A DNA stretch of 64,000 nucleotides. Origin: Asterias amurensis (lineage: Eukaryota; Echinodermata; Asteroidea; Forcipulatida; Asteriidae). The notes below the pieces were generated by a model. The model was given only the letters and a program-made list of their open reading frames with translations. It was not told the DNA's origin and ran no database searches. The stretch spans positions 8,371,391-8,435,390 of the forward strand of contig NC_092657.1 of the NCBI RefSeq assembly GCF_032118995.1, read 5' to 3'. Positions 1 through 10,664 of this stretch are shown here, one piece after another. Every line of letters begins with the position of its first letter. Positions within the stretch are counted from its first letter, which is position 1. The position numbers and the translations under genes are program-made.

Positions 1-133
1 ACTTCTGGCTAGAAGTCTTTTATTATTTACATGAGAAATTACCTCTTTCTCAAAATCTATGCTACTTCAGAGGGAGCCGTTTCTCACAATGTTTTATACT
101 GTCAACAACCCTTCAATGCTCGTTACCAAAGCA
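1..133 (-). mobile_element. Partial MITE copy at the left edge
   Basis: The reverse complement carries the same block as the MITE at 54472-55250: TTTGGTAACGAG, then GTATAAAACATTGTGAG, then AAACGGCTCCCTCTGAAGTA and a GAGAAAGA.GTAATTT tract. Only the internal part is present and no terminal inverted repeat is seen. It supplies the stretch that is replaced by foreign DNA in the 54.5-kb copy. Family unnamed; non-coding. Confidence 0.6.
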
Positions 134-1500
134 GTTATTAGCTGTTCCGACCTACCGTGGGAACAGGTTTTGTTTTCGTTGAGATTTTTATTATTTTTAT
201 TATTATTATTATTAATCTTTGTTTCCGCCTAAAACCCCATAGCATTTGTACACGTTCAGGCATGAGAATCTTCCGGATTTTTCCGGAATTCCGGATTTTT
301 CACTTCAAAATATGTGGTCTCCGAGTTCAATGTGAATTTGCTATAAAATTCGGGGGGTAGGTTTTGGGGGGTATACATTTGGATTTCTCTAATCCCTCTT
401 CTTTAGTCAGACAATGTCCAGTTTACCTTTGTAATTGTTCTTATCGCGGATCCACACGTACGGCGTTCATGAAAAAACGGCACCTAAACAATAAATTGCC
501 GTCCAGCAACTGGCTCAGTTTACGGCTTGTGGTCTTCCTGGCATCGCGCATGCATAATGGAGCAGCAGCGACCGATGTATAAACTTGCCGCATTCCTTGG
601 TTCGTTTATAGTGGTACGGTTCAATAATGTTTGCGTGTAATGCGCTTGCTGCTGCAGCAAAGATAACACGTGTGGAGACTTTTGAAAGTCTACTGAAAAA
701 AACAATGCACGTGTTTGCACCATGTGTACTGTGTACGTGCAGGTTTGTACACGAACCAATGAGCGGTGCGGCACGAATCTGAGATCGCCGGCAGGCCATG
801 GGAAACTGGTACCTGTTATTGCCTCACAACAGCGAAAGATATATTGGGAACCAGCGAACACACTGTGCGTCCGGACGACGTGCTTTCTTCATTGGTTCTA
901 TTTCTATGTTGGGGTCTAATCTCAACCTCGTTCCAGTTATACCCTATGCTGAATAACAACCTCTTTCTCAAAAACACATCGCTCTCGCCAAGTATATAGG
1001 CCTATATATATTTTAAAATGTGCGTCGCCGACGGATCGTTAAAATCACAAACATTTAACTGCAAAAGAATTTCTTTTACACAACCGAATTTCAAATCAAG
1101 AATGGTTGTTGGTGAGAAAAAAAGCATTTTCAAGAGCAGAAATAAGGGATAATTTTTTTTTTTTTTTGTTCCTTTCTTTTTCCGGAATTGTAATAAAATC
1201 GCAGGCGAACCCAAAATTGTTTGAATTGTGTGAGCTTTACATTTTATTTTCCCTTAAACCTATTATAAAAAAATAAAAAAGGAAAAATCACACAAAAGTA
1301 GCTCACTTCTACCTGGAAAAATAGGTGCCAGAAATGCATTAGAGACCACCACAGAGCTTCTAAAATAGCCAGAGCTCCCAGGGCCCTTAAGCGGGCCCTG
1401 GACCCCGGCCGTAAGGGACTTCGCGCTGCGCGCTTGTGTTGTGTGCTTCGCACACAAAAATGATGGAATATTGACATTTCCAATCAACTGAATTTTTTCC
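134..1500. other. No gene recognised
   Basis: AT-rich sequence with short open frames on both strands that show no domain, no consistent splice sites and no codon bias I can see. At 185-260 there is an ATT microsatellite followed by a block (GTTTCCGCCTAAAACCCCAT) that recurs at 1978-2000 at the start of the repeat region. The GC-rich 1370-1450 stretch is also unassigned. Confidence 0.5.
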
Positions 1501-1539
1501 TTTTTTTTTATCATCACCCATTCTCATGCCTGCACGTTG

Positions 1540-2995
1540 TTTGTTTATTCCTAATCTCCTAAACCATACGGTCAAAAGTTAAATCATATATCAAATGAAG
1601 CTTAGAACATAAGCTTAATTCCTAATGTAAAAAAGTTAAAATTCTTAAATAATTAACCATGTGACCATCATTTGCATGTTTAATTAGGAAATCTTTGACT
1701 GTGACCTCACTTGACCTCTACTTCCGGGTCAACCGGAAGTGGGACCATATCTCAAGAATTACACGGCCAATTTTTAGACTGTTTGTAGTTGAAGACTCCC
1801 TGGGGATTAGAGATTAATTTTGAAAAAACATGACCTCAAGTTGACCTCTACTTCCTGGTCAACCGGAAGTGGGACCATATCTTCATAGATCATTGAAGCA
1901 CATAATCCAGGCAAAACAAGGAATAGCTTTGTGTTTGTTCACAAACACCTTATGTCTAGTTATTATTGTTATTATTCTTTGTTTCCGCCTAAAACCCCAT
2001 AGCATTCGTACACGTTGTTTGTTTATTCCCTAATCTAAACTATAAGGTCAAAAGTTTAATCATATATCAAATTGACGCTTACTACATAAGCTAATTCCTT
2101 ATGTAAAATTTTTATAAAATTCTTGAATAATTAACCATGTGACCATCATTTGCATATTTAATTAGGAAATCTTTGTAGCACCATATCTCAAGAAGTATAC
2201 GGCCGATTTTTAACCTGTTTGACTTCTGGAGATTAATTTTGAAAAACTGTGACCTCAAGTTGACCTCTACTTCCAGGTCAGCCAGAAGTAGGACCATATC
2301 TCGGGAGTAAACAGACGATTTTTAACCTGTTTGCAATAATATACTCCTTGGGGATTGGAGATTAATTTTGAAAAACCGTGACCTCAAGTTGACCCCTTTT
2401 CCAGGTCTACCGGAAGTGGGACCATATCTCAAGAAGTACAAGGCCTATTTTTAGACTGTTTGTAGTTAAAGAGTTTGAAAACCGTGAACTCAAGTTGACC
2501 TCTACTTCCGGGTCAACCTGAAGTGGGACCATATCTCAAGTACTAAACAACGGATTTTTAAACTTTTTTCAGTTTAAACTCCTTAGGCATTAATTTTTGG
2601 GTTTAAAAAACTGTGACCCCAACTTGACCTCTACTTCTGGTTCAACCGGAAGTGGGACCATATTTTAAGAACTACACAACCGATATTCACCTATGTTTAG
2701 TTAAAGACTCCTTAGGCATTAAAAATAAACTTTGACCCCAACTTGACCTCTAAGTGGGACCATATTTTAAGAACTACACAACCAATTTTCAATCTTTTTT
2801 TCAGTTATAGACTCCTTAGGCATAATAGTGACTTTGAAAATATCATGACCTCGTGTTGACCCCTACTTCCGGGTCAACCGGAAGTGGTACCATATCTCAA
2901 GAACTAAACATTTTTCATTGAAGCTTATAATCAAAGCAAAACAACACGGAACAGCTTTGTGTTTGTTCACAAACGCACACCTATTGTCTAGTTAA
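1540..2995. repeat. Diverged tandem repeats, about 125-bp period
   Basis: A unit containing TGACCTCTACTTCCGGGTCA, then ACCGGAAGTGGGACCATATC, a GATTTTTA.ACTGTTT block and GACTCCTTGGGGATTA recurs about eight times between 1700 and 2890, with deletions and substitutions. A longer arrangement is duplicated: the lead-in (AATTAACCATGTGACCATCA) is at about 1650 and 2130, and the closing block (CTTTGTGTTTGTTCACAAAC) at about 1930 and 2953. Two copies of one composite element in direct orientation is the simplest reading. No coding capacity. Confidence 0.75.
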
Positions 2996-5120
2996 GTTTT
3001 TTTTTTTAGTGTACCTTACAATTTGCACTGACCAATATTTGTATCTCAACTGTTCATTTGAGTTAGTAGCCTTGTTTGGTTGAATTTAAATTGATGGCAA
3101 TTTATTACTGTTGTCCAAAAGTATGCTATACCCTTGATCATATTAATGAATGGCTTTTGTAATCGAGGGCCTCTGTGCAAGATTGAAATGCTACACAGTT
3201 TTGAAGAACACTGTTTATAGCCACCTTTTCTGTATCCCATTCGTAACTGTTCGTTTGAGTTAGTAAAGGCCCGTGTTGTTGAATTTTAATTGTTGGCAAT
3301 TTCTGTTGTCCACACGTATACTATATGCCTTGATCTGATTTGAGTTGCCTCATTAATAAATTTACATTTGTATTATCTTTTTGCCCCCCCCCCCACAGGT
3401 TTTAAAGTAACATCCGGTGTGTGGTCACACAGAGAGCAACATCCAGCACCAATGTCGTACAATCTGTTTAGTTTTGAAACTGTGACTGGTAACCATCAAA
3501 CAACTTTCAAACGTTTTTTGACACAAGGAGTACTCTTGTGCATGTTTGCACTGTTAATTTAAAGGACAGGAAACGTTGGAAGCGTAAGGCATATGGTTTT
3601 TGACATAACGTTAAAGCATTGTCCAACCAGGCAGCCATGTGATAATTAATTATCTGTATGAGCCAGTTACCTTTCTTAACCTCTAGCCTTGGCCAGCATA
3701 CTCGATCGAATTGACTTCATATGTGCATTATATATTTTAGCCAGGGAGCATGCTCTTCAAGCTAGATTACCCTGGGCCTTGTAACACTTGTTATGAAAAA
3801 AAATAAAAAAATTATGTGCTTAACAAGAATTTTGACATAATTTTAGGGGCCGTAGTGGGTTTTTCAAAATTTTAAAGTTTTACAAACTAGGACTTTTCAA
3901 GAAACCCGCCAGGTCATACTAGTCAACGTACCAAGTTTTTTTAAATGTTAACGCAGAAGTTGTACAACTTGTGTTTTCCCTAAAAAAACACATTGATAAG
4001 TAAGAGAAAGATGTATATCTCATATCTTATCAATGTATTGACTGTTTTTATGTCTCAACATTTTGCTCCACAACTAAATAAGAATGAAACGAATAAACAG
4101 TACTGCATAACTAATCCCTCACTTTTAATTATTAAACTAAAGTGCTACATTTATAATTGTCCATTTAAATTAAATTTAATTTAATATAAAAACTTACCAA
4201 AAAGTGTTATGTAAATGTCTTTGGGTTGTGCTTACACTCTTCCAAATTGTGTACAACCAGTACAAGTGATTTCTAATGAGGTTTTATGTAGAATTTCTAT
4301 ATTGGTTATTTATTGTAAAATTATATAAAAAGATGAAGTAACGTTTTAATAAAATGGAGTCGGATTTCTAACAAATTAAGATGAATATTGTGAATACTGC
4401 TCTCATTTTGTCTGTTGGTTTTATGTCAGTGGGTTTAACTTACACATTATTCTGTTAGGTTGGTTTGCTAATTCTTGTACTATCTCATTTCTGAACAAGA
4501 TTGCGAGATTATGGTATACATCTATACACCGAGTTCAATTCAGTTGAAACTTGAATTCATTTCAATACTTCATGAAAATAGTACAAACTACAGGGTGTTT
4601 CACAAAAAAGTATACATTTTTGAAAATGTATCCCAAATGGATTTTTTTATTTTTATTTTTTATTTTTTTAAATCTGTCACTAAGTATATAGGTACATCAA
4701 GGTCATAGTTTTTTAATTTCTACCAAATCGATCCTCGGCTGTTCCACATGAGTGAGCACTAGCTAATTACTTTTGTAAGATTTTAATTGGCTTGCGCACA
4801 AAAGTTCAAAGATTTACTCCAAATCAAACACCTTGGTAGGGAAGGGTGGTGTATGTGCTTTACTGCTCACAAATTTTCAATGATGTGACATGACAGAATG
4901 TCAAGCTTTGGTATAAACTGCTTGTCATCTCTGTACATTTCAACATTTATGCACCGAATTGAGTACTTTTGTAACATGGTTCATCCACCGTACACACAAC
5001 AGAGATCCTTTCTGGTATCAGAGTACCATCATACTATAACAGCGTCTCTGCAGTGCTTCAAGGGTTCTGACAAACATTCGCTGTTCAACACGAGTAACTT
5101 TTAACAAAAATGTTGTGAAG
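2996..5120. other. Intergenic; one old local duplication
   Basis: Positions about 3047-3140 and 3240-3340 are diverged copies of one block (AACTGTTC.TTTGAGTTAGTA, then GTTGAATTT, then TTGTCCA.A.GTAT.CTATA). At 3408 a poly-C tract and CACAG precede a 50-codon open stretch ending at 3562; this could be a terminal exon, but I see no upstream exon or recognisable product. The rest is AT-rich with nothing identified. Confidence 0.4.
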
Positions 5121-5718
5121 TACCAGGGGCCTTATTCATGAAGCCTTCTTAGGCCTTAGTAAGCACTTACGTGTTACTAGTTTGTTCTTAGCGAGTTGCG
5201 TCATATTCACGAAGCACTCGTAACTTCAATCGAGTGCGTAAGTCCTTACAGTGCTATGTGGGGTGTTTTCGGCTTCGTAGCGTTTTCTTAAGCCCTTTTT
5301 CAACATTCCTGGCCAACATTTTTGGGTGAATTGAGCTTTATGTGAAGGACAACAACTTTTAGTATGTTCTACAATCCTTGCGAAGTTTTCTCAAACACTG
5401 CGACATTTTTGAGAAGGTGCAACCTATTTGTTATATATTTTTAATACATTTTTCTTGATTTATATTATTTTTGTTTCATCATTTTATATATTTACTTTTT
5501 CTTGTTTGTTTACTTTTTTTTATTCGTTTATTTTATTTTGTATTTATTATGACTATTTGTTGTTATGGTTATTTGTTACTACTATTATTGTACTTTCTTA
5601 TTTTAATTTAGTTGTGTATTGTGAATTACTGTTTTGGTTTTAATTTAGTTCGTCTGGTTGGTGTTTCTGCTCTTGTTTGGTTATGCGGGGTTTTAAAGTT
5701 GTTTAGGGTAGTTTCTGT
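5121..5718. other. Possible MITE remnant and AT-rich DNA
   Basis: At 5128-5250 the phrase GGGGCCTTATTCATGAAGC and the opposed CTTAGTAAGCACTTACG / CGTAAGTCCTTAC segments look like part of a MITE, but no clean inverted ends or target duplication are visible. 5430-5710 is T-rich low-complexity sequence. Confidence 0.3.
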
Positions 5719-6233
5719 TCATACAATTATTTTACTTGCCATGATTTGTGTTTGAATAAAATTGTACTGGTAGTATTGATTAGTAACAACAACTCGATAG
5801 TTCAGCGGTAACCAACTACATTTTGTACTCTCATTGCATGTTGGTGTCGTGTGAAAGCTTGCGAAATCTCTAAATGTCATCCCAATGCGGTGGACCGCTT
5901 TGGTAGTTCTGAGGACGTTTCCAACACAGTTTCTCAGCGGAATTTCTGCCAAGGTGTTGGCCTTTCTTTTCAGCGTTGCATACACGATGTGGACTGACGT
6001 CATGCGTAACCTTCTGACAACATACAAAAGGTACGTCCTGTGGAGGTTTCCATAACGTTGTCGAAGTTGGTGCATGCCCATAAAGTACCTTGTTTTGATA
6101 TGCAAGAAAATAAGGGGGACTGCAATCCCTAAGCACCGAGTCAATGTGCGCAAAATGTAGGGGGCGCTGTCCATGGTTTTAACCTTGTGCTTATAGACCT
6201 TTTCGCAAATACACGGTGTGCACGCGTTTCCCT

Positions 6234-6308
6234 TAGAGCCGCAGTGCATGCTGGTCTAGCTAGTGACCAATTTGATCACTAGCTAGACCAGCATGCACTG
6301 CGGCTCTA
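6234..6308. repeat. Perfect 33-bp inverted repeat (hairpin)
   Basis: Arms 6234-6266 and 6276-6308 are exact reverse complements, separated by the 9-nt loop CCAATTTGA. The arms begin TAGAGCCGCAGTGCATGCTG. No T-run follows, so it is not a pol III or bacterial-type terminator. It may be a minimal foldback element or a young inverted duplication. Confidence 0.85.
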
Positions 6309-6321
6309 TGTGATCCAGCCA

Positions 6322-6477
6322 TGGGTGCGTTTTGGCGGCGGTAACCAAAAAGTGTTTCGGTTGTTGGTCTTTGGTTCTGCTGTTCAGACTGAACGATAAC
6401 CGAGTTGTGAGCTCGGTTAACGTTTTGGTTATGACGTCAGAAACAATTATTGGATACAGCTGCCAAAACGCACCCCA
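6322..6477. mobile_element. Small MITE-like element, about 155 bp
   Basis: TGGGTGCGTTTTGGC near 6322 faces GCCAAAACGCACCCCA at 6462-6477, giving terminal inverted repeats of about 16 bp that continue with weaker matches (GGCGGTAACCAA against TTGGATACAGCTGCC). No protein-coding content. The target duplication is not clear. Confidence 0.5.
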
Positions 6478-6557
6478 GGTGGAGGTAGGTTTTGACAACG
6501 GTGTCTTCATTGGCGCATGCGCTTAAATTTGAGTCTTATGCGCATTACAATGATGAG

Positions 6558-7355
6558 CAGGGGGGGGACGGACACGATATTGCGCAATTCTTTCCCCGAT
6601 GCTGCGTGAACGTACCATTATAAAAATAGGGGTGTTTAATTTTACACTGACACGAATGGATAAAATTAGATAAAAGTAAGGCAATATTTTACCAACATTA
6701 TATATGTATAGTTTATTTGTCAGGTTTTTGGAGTGGAATAAAATGCAAATATTTGACAAATACCCAGACAAGATTTTGAAAGTGCATTTGTCCCTCCAGC
6801 ATTAAGCACATGGCCAGGCAACAGCACCGTACCGTTAATCAATGTATAATGTTGCTTTGAACGAAAATTTCGACACCCCTAAACAGTGCCACAAAACGCG
6901 ACGAAACTGAAAAATTGTACCATTTTTCAATTTCTTGTTTAAATATATAGTTTTGTAGCATTGTGCAATTTTTAGGAAAAATCCACCCGTTCTACCCAAT
7001 CGATTTTTATGAATTTCAAAATGTAACATTCGAATTAAATAGTAAATTCCGTTAACGGTTTCATGTATGGACCAGTCGGCGTCCGGAATTTGTGTGTGTA
7101 ATTGGTATGGTATACCGAGCAGTCAGGGTGACACACAACGGCTGCGTTCCAGTTCAAATTGTTTGCGTGACGCACGTTTATAAAACGGTAGCGTAAACGT
7201 TCGCGCAACCGGAACGCAGTGGGACCAATCAGCGCGCATTGCTGCGACCTGACTGCATGAATAGAGATTCGACTGCATGCTACGGCAACCTCATGAATGA
7301 GACGAGTATCAACGTTGATGGCGCCTTTTTCTTTTGCCGTGTCCGTCCCCCCCTG
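6558..7355. mobile_element. Non-autonomous hAT-type element, 798 bp, with target duplication
   Basis: The left end CAGGGGGGGGACGGACACG (6558-6576) matches the inverted right end (7337-7355) apart from one G in the G run. The element is flanked by an exact 8-bp direct repeat ATGATGAG at 6550-6557 and 7356-7363. CAGGGG ends with an 8-bp duplication are characteristic of the hAT superfamily. No transposase is encoded, so it depends on an autonomous partner elsewhere. Confidence 0.85.
7142..7219. repeat. Short inverted repeat nested in the hAT element
   Basis: CTGCGTTCCAGTTC... (7142) faces ...CCGGAACGCAG (to 7219), an inverted pair around about 50 bp. It may be a second small MITE that landed inside the 798-bp element, or an internal hairpin of it. 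The target duplication is not resolved. Confidence 0.45.
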
Positions 7356-7598
7356 ATGATGAGGAAACAGACTTGACCAAACGCCAAAACTCACTGCGCC
7401 CGCGCGCATCTTCGAGTGGATACATTTTATTGTTGAAGTGTGCATCACTAGCACTATTGCAAGTCTAAACTGGCACACTGCCAATCCAGACTCCGCGCCC
7501 TATTTTACGACAAGCGGGAAATAAACATTGAACCAACCACACCGCAGCATTGAATGTATGTGGCACTGTTGCGCATAGGCTGGATGGGGAGCTGCCGC

Positions 7599-8354
7599 AC
7601 TACTACTGCTACTAGCATAGCCTTGCTCAAGGCAGTCGAATTATTCACTCCGAAAAAAGACCGCCGCTGTATAAAAACCCACCCGTATTCACTGTGCGTA
7701 AAACCCACCCGTATTCACTGTGCGTAACATCGCACGACACAATGCCCCCGTACACTATCCGCATGCGGAGGCCGTCAGGCCGACAGCCTTGTAGGATCTG
7801 TGTTGAAGCCTCTGACCTCATTACTATAATAAGCGAAGTGTTCCCACGGTCAGCTCATTACCATAATGCCCGCGAAAGACGAGACATGTTTACCTCACAC
7901 ACCACCACCACGGACGCATGATAGGGTCCAAAGGTCGTGATAAGGGAAGTGCGTGATTGGACGTCAAAATGAATAATTCATTTGCCTCACATCCTGTGTT
8001 GTCTGATAGGTCTGACGAACGATATACATATTCATGAGCTGCATACTAGCATATCCTCGAGCCCCCCCAATTTCGTCCACTATTGGAATTTTTTCAATAC
8101 AACACATTAAAACGGGAAGATACAGATCCGACAAGGCTGTCGGCCTGACGGCCTCCGCATGCGGTTAGTGGTGTACGAGTGCGATGACTTGTGTGAACAG
8201 TATTCGTGCGATGTGACAGTGTGTATACGGGTTGGTCATTCGGTGTGATCGCACACACCATGCACAGGGTATACGGCGGGTGGGTTTACAGCTGCGTCTT
8301 TTCGGAGCGAATAATGCGACTGCCTTGAGCAAGGCTACTACTAGCACTACTTGT
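7599..8354. mobile_element. Foldback element with about 200-bp arms
   Basis: The left arm (7599-7800) and right arm (about 8120-8354) are inverted, interrupted copies. They share ACTAC..CTACTAG at the tips, then GCCTTGCTCAAGGCAGTCG, AACCCACCCG, and CCGCATGCGGAGGCCGTCAG plus GCCGACAGCCTTGT nearest the centre. The left arm has an internal tandem duplication of a 26-bp piece (AACCCACCCGTATTCACTGT...) near 7675-7725. The 320-bp centre has no recognisable gene. Long palindromic arms and no coding sequence fit a foldback or MULE-like non-autonomous element. Confidence 0.7.
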
Positions 8355-8635
8355 ACATGCAATCTTCTGTTCATCTCAGCTCCTTTCCAGGTATGAAAAG
8401 CTCATTTATTTTTGCATTATTATCCAATATTTTATACTCAAACTGAAGTGTTAAATGTAAGGAGTTATTTAGTTACTGTTTTGTTTACCTTTGATTTAAG
8501 GTAGCATGTTAATTGTTATGTTGTCAGGGTTGTATATTCAAAACTTGGCGAAAGTTTGAGATTATAAAAGACTGACACTGTGTGTGAGTGTGATTGTGAG
8601 TCATCGTATGGTGGCCCTGAAGGGACACAGCCAGT

Positions 8636-8945
8636 CGCGAATATTTTCGCGACGTCGCGAATATTTTCACGACTAGTCGCGAATAATTTCGCGACTTCGT
8701 ATATTTATTCACGACAAGTCGCGAATATTTTCGCGACGTCGCGAATATTTTCACGACTAGTCGCGAATATTTTCGCGACGTCGTATATTTATTCACGACA
8801 AGTCGCGAATATTTTCGCGACGTCGCAAATATTTTCACGACTAGACGCGAATATTTTCACGACTAGTTGCGAATATTTTTTACGACGTCGTGAATAATTC
8901 TGCGACTAGTCTTGAATAAATTCGCGACTAGTCGTAAATATTATT
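8636..8945. repeat. TCGCGAATATT satellite, left arm
   Basis: About ten short units, each a near palindrome (TCGCGAATATTTTCGCGAC and variants with ACTAGT, GACGTC or TATATTTATTCA between them). The same motif reads on both strands, so open frames here encode meaningless SRIFSRLVAN-type repeats. Every unit carries CG dinucleotides. Confidence 0.85.
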
Positions 8946-9639
8946 TCAGTAGCTTGAGTGTGTAATTCTTACACGGCACGCGTAGAGAGCCAAACTATGA
9001 AGATTGTAGCCACTCAGCTATGTGTATGGGGCCCATGTTTTATCCAGTAGAATTGTTATCGAAGTTCGAAAAAACAGTGTCTGATTTTCATCAATATTTC
9101 GGGGGTTTTCAAGGTTGAATTACTCCAAACCCAAATAATTCTGAATGCCAAAGGATTAATCTTTCAGTTAAACTTGGTGGGGGATTACATGATGCGTTGC
9201 ACCCTGCCGTGACGGAACGAACTCGCGTTTCAAGTTGGAAATAACAACGCAAATTGCTCTAACATTTCAGGTAAAATTTGTCAAATTTATTTGCTGAAAT
9301 TGTCAACACATTATAATTAAACTTATCATTGGGTTGTTTGTAAAATTTACCTCGGGTGACATATAACGTTATGTTTTATCTGAAGAGTGAAAGTGCCAAC
9401 GTTTATTGCCTAGCATAGGATAGCCTACTCCTACTAAAGTACTAGTAAAACTATAACGTCAGGCCTCGTAGGCCTACCGTAAGGGCCATACGTCAACATT
9501 AGTTTTGTTTAAATAACCCACCATCGATTTGCAAGAGTCGGAACTCTCCTCCGGATCCATCATCGTACGGGACAGCTTTCAGCTTAGTCTTACTAAGCCG
9601 TCAACGTGAATACAGTAATTACACACTCAAGCTACTGAA

Positions 9640-9890
9640 AAAATATTCGCGAATAGTCGCAGAAATATTCACGACGTCATGAAAATGTTCGTGACTAGTC
9701 GTAAAAAAATTCGCGACTAGTCGTGAAAAAATTCGCGACTTGTCGTGAAAAAATTCGCGACTAGTCGTGAAAAAATTCGCGACTTGTCGTGAATAAATTC
9801 ACGACGTCGCAAAAATATTCACGACGTTGTAAAAATATTCGCGACTTGTCGTGAATAAATTCACGACGTCGCAAAAATATTCACGACTGG
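9640..9890. repeat. TCGCGAATATT satellite, right arm
   Basis: Inverted counterpart of the left-arm satellite, with units such as TCGTGAAAAAATTCGCGACT. It is more eroded (TG and CA in place of CG) than the left arm, as expected from decay of methylated CpG. Confidence 0.8.
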
Positions 9891-9913
9891 CTGTGTCCCG
9901 TCAGGGCCACCAT

Positions 9914-10664
9914 ATCATCGTGACCATGGTCATCCACTGGTCCAAAGTTGGTCATATTCTGGGTCAAAGTGAACTATTTATCACTATTTGTCATTTTAAC
10001 CAAAGGACATTGTGGCTTGTGAGTAGTCTTTGAAAGTGAACACTTTTATAGATTAGATTTTTAGTTTTATTCTTGACTTTCTATAGGCCTAGCAATGTCA
10101 GACCAAAATTTATTTTTTTATACAAGCAATACAATGATTCCCCTCATTTTGAAGCTCATTAAAAGACGAATCTTTCAAAGTAACATTTTTTTTTAATATG
10201 ACCTTGAATATGCAAATTAGCGCTAATTAATAAAGCGCGAGTTGAGGAAACCGTCTCCAGCAATTTGTCTGCCTGCATTGCTATTTCCTTTCATTTTTAA
10301 TTTATTAATTACAAATGCTTTCAAATAACATAATTATCCGGTTTAATTAAACTGTTGAGAGCAATCCTAGCCTCATAAGAACCCCAAATTGAGAATAGTC
10401 ATGCCTAATTGTGATTTTATGCATAATAATTACGTTTATTATTCATGGTAGTATTCATATCCTGCTTTTTTACGAATATTTGGCTGTAAAATCGTCAGTG
10501 GATTTTTTATATGATGCATTGTATGCTGCAATTAGTTAGTAGTGCTGTTTAATATTAGAAACAAAGACTTGTTAGTTTCAGTTGCCAGAGAAAGCTGCAT
10601 TATCTAATTTATCAGAAAAAACAGATTTTTGTGTACAGTATGCATTTTTAATCATAAATTTTAG
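9914..10664. other. No gene recognised; upstream of CACTA transposase
   Basis: AT-rich sequence between the foldback element and the first visible transposase exon. No terminal inverted repeat of the CACTA element and no initial exon could be identified. The last bases (AAATTTTAG) form the splice acceptor for the downstream exon. Confidence 0.35.

Larger units (their letters stand above)
8608..9913. mobile_element. Satellite-armed foldback element, 1.3 kb
   Basis: The left tip ATGGTGGCCCTGA then GGGACACAGCCAGTCG (from 8608) is inverted at the right end (to 9913). The arms consist of short palindromic repeats built from TCGCGAATATTTTCGCGA and ACTAGT/GACGTC joints. They end inward at TCAGTAGCTTGAGTGTGTAA (about 8946) and its inverse (about 9620-9639). 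TCATCGT occurs directly outside the left end (8601-8607) and one base outside the right end (9915-9921), a probable 7-8-bp target duplication. The 650-bp middle has no gene I recognise. Confidence 0.75.

Noticed and set aside
5719-6249. 176-codon open frame on the - strand as a gene
   Set aside because: No recognisable domain, a second overlapping open frame on the same strand, and its 3' part enters the hairpin at 6234. I could not link it to any transposase family.
8524-8897. Open frames encoding SRLVANIFATS-type repeats
   Set aside because: Both strands and several frames are open because the satellite is palindromic and lacks stop codons; no protein meaning.
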